DNA of 64,000 nt from Zoroaster sp. YZ-2022 (Eukaryota > Echinodermata > Asteroidea > Forcipulatida > Zoroasteridae): positions 10,221,500 to 10,285,499 of the forward strand of contig CM055835.1 of the NCBI GenBank assembly GCA_029582265.1, read 5' to 3'. A program made the translations under genes and the position numbers. Of this stretch, positions 60,261 through 64,000 are shown piece by piece. Below the pieces are notes generated by a model. That model worked only from the letters and a program-made list of their open reading frames with translations. It was not told the origin of the DNA and searched no databases. Positions within the stretch are counted from its first letter, which is position 1. The number at the start of each line of letters is the position of its first letter.

Positions 60261-61160
60261 ATGATGAGTCTAAACTTCAGCTCTGTGTCTCAATCCATAT
60301 GTAACAAATCGGATGAATTCCTTGTCTTTGTACTTCAAAACAATTTGGATCTTGTTGCCATATCCGAGACATGGTTTAAACCTGATGATGACCTTCTGGC
60401 TACTCTCTCCATCATATCCCCAGACCAAAAAAGACCGGTGGAGGGGTTGCACTTCTCTTTAGGTCCAGTTTATCTGTCAGTATGAAAAATGTTAACATTG
60501 ACTACCTAACATTTGAATCTCTGCATGCTGAGGTAACATGCAACTCTAGATCTGTTCGCCTTGTTAATATATCGACCAGAAAGGGACGTTGATGGTAAAC
60601 ATGTAAATTTCTCCAGTTTTCTGCAGGAATTTGAGAAATTAATTGTGGATTATCTCTTGCACCCATCTGACATTATTTTAACCGGCGATTTTAACATTCA
60701 TATGGACATCACTTCAAACAATTATGCAAATCAGTTTAAAGATCTGCTCTCTGCTCGTGGACTTATCCAGCACATCACAGATGGTCACTGTCTTGACCTC
60801 ATGATAACGCGTAAAAATACTTCACCTCTCATCTCAAATATAACTATCCATCCCAGCTTATCTGATCATTATGCAATCATGGCAGATACGAACCTTAAAA
60901 AACCTCTCATACCTACCATTTCTGTAACTACTCGCCACTGGAAAAATGTAAATATCCAAGATTTATGTCATGATATTGAATCTCAACTGGAAAATGCAAA
61001 CCTTGAAGATGGTGAGCTGGATTCTTGTGTCAATCTATTTGAATCTACTGTCCGTAACATCTTGGACGATCATGCTCCGCAAAACTCCGAACTGTTAAAC
61101 TACAATCTGAATCCCCTGGTTCAATGATGACATTCGTGCTGCAAGGAAAATCCGCCGTCA
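60261..61160 (+). pseudogene. LINE APE-type endonuclease, frameshifted
   Basis: Pieces are LDLVAISETWFKPDD (60348-60393), then after a shift IYRPERDVDGKHVNFSSFLQ, ILTGDFNIHMD (60660-60710), GHCLDLMITRKN and LSDHYAIMADTNLK (60853-60900). These are the E/ETW, GDFNIH and SDH motifs of CR1/L2 endonucleases. The frame continues to 61127. The plus strand just after it has WFNDDIRAARKIRRQLE in another frame (61117-61165). Confidence 0.85.
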
Positions 61161-61228
61161 ACTTGAGCGAAAGTGGCTTGACAATGGGAAACTTGGAGTA
61201 CATCGGCAAGAATACTGTAACCAACGTG

Positions 61229-61279
<51 letters not shown>

Positions 61280-61612
61280 TGTGGACTTATATAGCGCACG
61301 TATCCACCAACTGAGTGGTGCTCAAGGCGCATTATATTATTACCCCTGCTCATAAGGCTCATAAATCATTTCTAAAACCATCTCAGCTCCCTGGGAGTAT
61401 ACAGCTCAATCGCTGCCATTACAGCGCATATAGGGCTAATCAACCAACTCGGCCCTCACAGGTACCCATTTAACCCTTTGGTGGAGAAAAGCAATTATGG
61501 TTAAGTGTCTTGCTCAAGGACACAAGTGTCACGGCTGGGATTCGAACCCACATTCTGCTGCTAACACCCAGAACTTGAGTCCCGGTAAGCTAGACACCGC
61601 TCGGCCACTAGG
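61229..61612 (-). repeat. tRNA-derived SINE, copy D, inserted in the CR1/L2-like LINE
   Basis: Tail (AAT)n at 61229-61278, then the same body as copies A-C, head complement ending CTAGACACCGCTCGGCCAC. The B box complement GGATTCGAACCC is at about 61537-61549. It interrupts the LINE linker between endonuclease and RT. Confidence 0.9.
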
Positions 61613-62312
61613 CAAAAATAACTCACTACTAATCTCTTGTGGAAGAGAGCTCTGGCGATCAGAAAAACTCTTCAACATTGTTGAAAGCTGCTTCATAAAC
61701 CCAAAACTCCAGTGCTTCCATCTACACACTCTGATCAGGACCTCGCAAATGCATTTTCAAACTGTTTTGTCACAAAATTGAGAATATCCGTCGTTCTTTT
61801 CCCCAGTACTTGCCATTCTATCACAAACACCGCCACGCAAGGATCCACATTTATGTGGACTGTCTACGTTTGAGCCTACTAGCATTACGGAGTTCAAGAA
61901 ACTCATCATGAAATTGCCATCAAAATCATGTGAACTTGATCCAGTACCAACTTCGTTAATAAAACAAAATATTGATGTGTTTGCTAAGTATATCACAATT
62001 ATTGTAAACAGATCTCTTTCTTCCGGTTGTTTCCCTGATAGCCAGAAGGTTGCTCATGTTAAACCACTCCTGAAGAAACCCAATTTGGACAAGGAAGTTT
62101 TCAAGAATTACCGACCGGTAGCGAATTTAAAGTACCTTGGAAAAACAATCGAGCGAGTTGTTTCATCACTGATCTCTGACCATGTTCGTGCTAATAACCT
62201 GTCGGACACATTTCAGTCAGCCTACAAACCATTTCATGGAACGGAAACTGGCCTTCTCCGCGTCAACAATGACATTTTATCTGCCATTTTAAATGGAAAC
62301 AGCGCAATATAA
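61613..62312 (+). pseudogene. LINE RT start (CR1/L2 type)
   Basis: The frame 61908-62312 has SCELDPVPTSLIKQNIDVFA, KVAHVKPLLKKPNLDKEVF, NYRPVANLKYLGKTIERVV and TFQSAYKPFHGTETGLLRV. These are the first RT blocks of CR1/L2 elements. The catalytic D and YADD blocks are missing. 61640-61780 has a linker frame with ELWRSEKLFNIVES. Confidence 0.85.
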
Positions 62313-62453
62313 TTTTTAAATTTTAAATAATAATAAATAATAATAAATAATAAATAATAATAAATAATAATAAATAATAATAAATAATAATAAATAATAA
62401 TAAATAATAATAAATAATAATAAATAATAATAAATAATAATAATAATAATATA

Positions 62454-62501
<48 letters not shown>

Positions 62502-62510
62502 TTATTTTTT
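62313..62510. repeat. Microsatellite (TAAATAA)n/(TAA)n meeting (ATT)n
   Basis: 62325-62452 is TAA/TAAATAA repeats; from about 62453 the phase turns to ATT. The left part replaces the LINE's RT, the right part is the (AAT)n tail of the inverted LINE that follows. The junction forms a long AT-rich palindrome. Confidence 0.9.
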
Positions 62511-64000
62511 TCTTTCTCAGTGGAGTTACACTCCATTTATTTCAATACACATATGGACAATACAACAAAATACAAAATACATTACAGGTGTACACAAAAA
62601 GGACTATTTACAGAATATACAGGTTAAAAATAATACAAAGACAAACTTGGTTTGTCTAGATACTTCTACATATATATCACATAACTGACTTAAATTGGCA
62701 CAAATAAAAGAACCAAAATAACAAATAAACTTACTTAGGTAAGTACAGCTAACTCATACATATATCATAATATAATTAATTAATTAGACATAAAGAAGAA
62801 TTAATTATATACAAAAAGAACTTAAATACAAAATAAACTAATATATTTATACACAGATACATATACTTATGTTTTATACATATACATATATCAGCACGAT
62901 TAATAAATTAATGAACTTAACAGAAAATTATGCAACAAGAGGCGATATTTTATTAACCCACCAACTCTTACCTTTGTTTCTTTTATTTTCCAAAAGGAGA
63001 AATTTTTGTAGACGGACTTTAAACTGAAAAATAATATCGATATCGGAGGGATCAGAATAATTCTCAAAGGCTAATTTACAACGGATAATCCATATAACGC
63101 GAAGCATTTTAGCGATGATGGCATTATGAACAGGACTCATTTTGTAGCCGAGGATTCTACTAGAGTCGTTTAGATAAAAAAATTTACCCGAATAGTTCCT
63201 AAGAATACGTTCCACAAAATCCATGCATTTAAGGTACTAACGCAATAAATAAACAAATGCTCGTGAGACTCCGGCTCCACATTACAAAGGGACAAATGTT
63301 ATCCTTAGTTTTACCTATTTTAGAGAGAAAGTCTTTAGTAGGAAGACATCTGTGTTTTAATCTGTACCAAAGATCTTTATCTTCTGGGTCCATTATAAAA
63401 TTATTGAAACCATTTTTCCAAATACAGGTCCAATCGACATCGATGGTAATTAAGAATTTCTTGCCATTTAATTTGGACTTTAGGGACCACAAATCTGGCT
63501 AGAATCAAATTTCGGTAATTAAATTTGGCATTGGTGTTGGAAACGTTAACATATTCATCCGATTGTCTATCGAAGAGGACAAGCCAATTACAAACATGAT
63601 TAGGGGGACCGATTCTTTTTTCTTCGATTAACTTATGATTAATATGATTGTCAATTCTACCGACTAATCTACCCGCAATAATATTGTGGACATTGCATTT
63701 TTTAGCCACGGCACGAAAAGGTATTAAATGATCGTTGACAACGAGATCCTTAACTTTATGAAAATTATAAGAAGCGAGTAAGGGACTGTTAAGTTCAGTA
63801 TCATCATCGGTTGCACATACATTGTTCCATTGTCGGATCTATCTTTCCATTTTCCTAACCAAAGACCTTTGGTTTTAGGAACATTTAATTTCGATCCGCT
63901 CCCTTTACAATATACGCAGAGAATATCCTGAATAATGTTAAAATCATTATTTTTACTCACAAAAACCGTAGAATCGTCCATGCTGTATGAGTTTAATCGA
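62511..64000 (-). mobile_element. Tx1-type LINE, 3' half, inverted, runs off window
   Basis: The 3' end on the minus strand reads AATAAATGGAGT...ACTGAGAAAG before (AAT)n, as in the LINE ending at 44240. Coding remnants occupy 62928-63981. 62530-62925 is 3' UTR with no gene. Confidence 0.85.
62928..64000 (-). pseudogene. Tx1-type LINE ORF2, RT end and C-terminal domain
   Basis: Frame 63724-63981 (continuing upstream) has SYSMDDSTVFV, the RT motif C (xMDD form), and GSGSKLNVPKTKGLWLGKWK. The C-terminal frames follow: KKCNVHNIIAGRLVGRIDNH (63401-63709), DKDLWYRLKHRCLPTKDFLS and NICPF (63229-63492), and a helical end, MDFVERILRNYSGKFFYLND (62928-63224). Frames shift at about 63720, 63480 and 63230. 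It belongs to the same family as 40376-44240 (both have xGSKxNxxKTxGLWLGKWK). Confidence 0.8.

Larger units (their letters stand above)
59694..62312 (+). mobile_element. CR1/L2-type LINE, 3'-truncated and interrupted by a SINE
   Basis: The order is N-terminal ORF with NPGP motif, APE endonuclease, linker, RT start. The RT is cut at 62312 by a microsatellite. A SINE sits at 61229-61612. Frames shift between 60215 and 60261, 60485 and 60561, and 61127 and 61130. Confidence 0.85.

Overview
The window looks like a repeat-dense stretch of an animal nuclear genome, probably a marine invertebrate deuterostome such as an echinoderm, hemichordate or cephalochordate. The grounds are AT-rich DNA, GT-AG introns, tRNA-derived SINEs, non-LTR retrotransposons of the Tx1/L1 and CR1/L2 types (one with a 2A-like NPGP motif), Ty3/gypsy elements, and piggyBac, hAT and Tc1/mariner transposons. 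I cannot fix the species. A run of 500 N (21371-21870) is an assembly gap.

The only host gene I can support is on the minus strand of the first 12.3 kb. Three exons (12153-12298, 10460-10633, 4379-4528) have good splice sites and compatible phases. Together they encode most of a NIDO (nidogen/tectorin/mesh-type extracellular) domain. No single long ORF shows it. Its introns hold a complete piggyBac element (5241-8471, with TTAA on both sides), dispersed repeats, a 616-bp inverted-repeat element and a 47-48-bp minisatellite. Minus-strand gag-protease of a gypsy-like element fills 1-1788.

From 12.6 to 21.4 kb there is a Tx1-like LINE (ORF1, endonuclease, start of RT) cut off by a dimeric tRNA-derived SINE. 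A Ty3/gypsy element follows: an 815-bp 5' LTR, a tRNA-Leu-type primer site, gag and integrase. Its RT/RNase H region is missing. In its place is an 864-bp fold-back element whose 363-bp loop also occurs alone 3.3 kb upstream.

From 21.9 to 31 kb a decayed Penelope-like segment is split by a hAT transposon (25425-29899, 8-bp duplication TTTAGCAA) and a SINE. A paralogous segment at 55.2-59.0 kb lacks both insertions but carries a Tc1/mariner element absent from the first copy. The two copies therefore serve as each other's empty sites.

From 31.6 to 44.3 kb there is a near-perfect 140-bp hairpin, then a Tx1-like LINE whose ORF1 is split by a 7.0-kb element (32585-39605). That element has CAATGG/CACTGG ends, a 2-bp AG duplication and subterminal CGGTCC-rich sequence, and it contains exon-like DUF4806-type coding sequence. 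From 44.98 to 55.9 kb a 5.4-kb unit is duplicated in tandem. The window ends with a CR1/L2-like LINE interrupted by a SINE, and an inverted Tx1-like LINE 3' half.

Nearly all coding sequence here is transposon-derived and frameshifted. The value of the locus lies in its nested insertions, which give relative dates, and in the host gene hidden among them.
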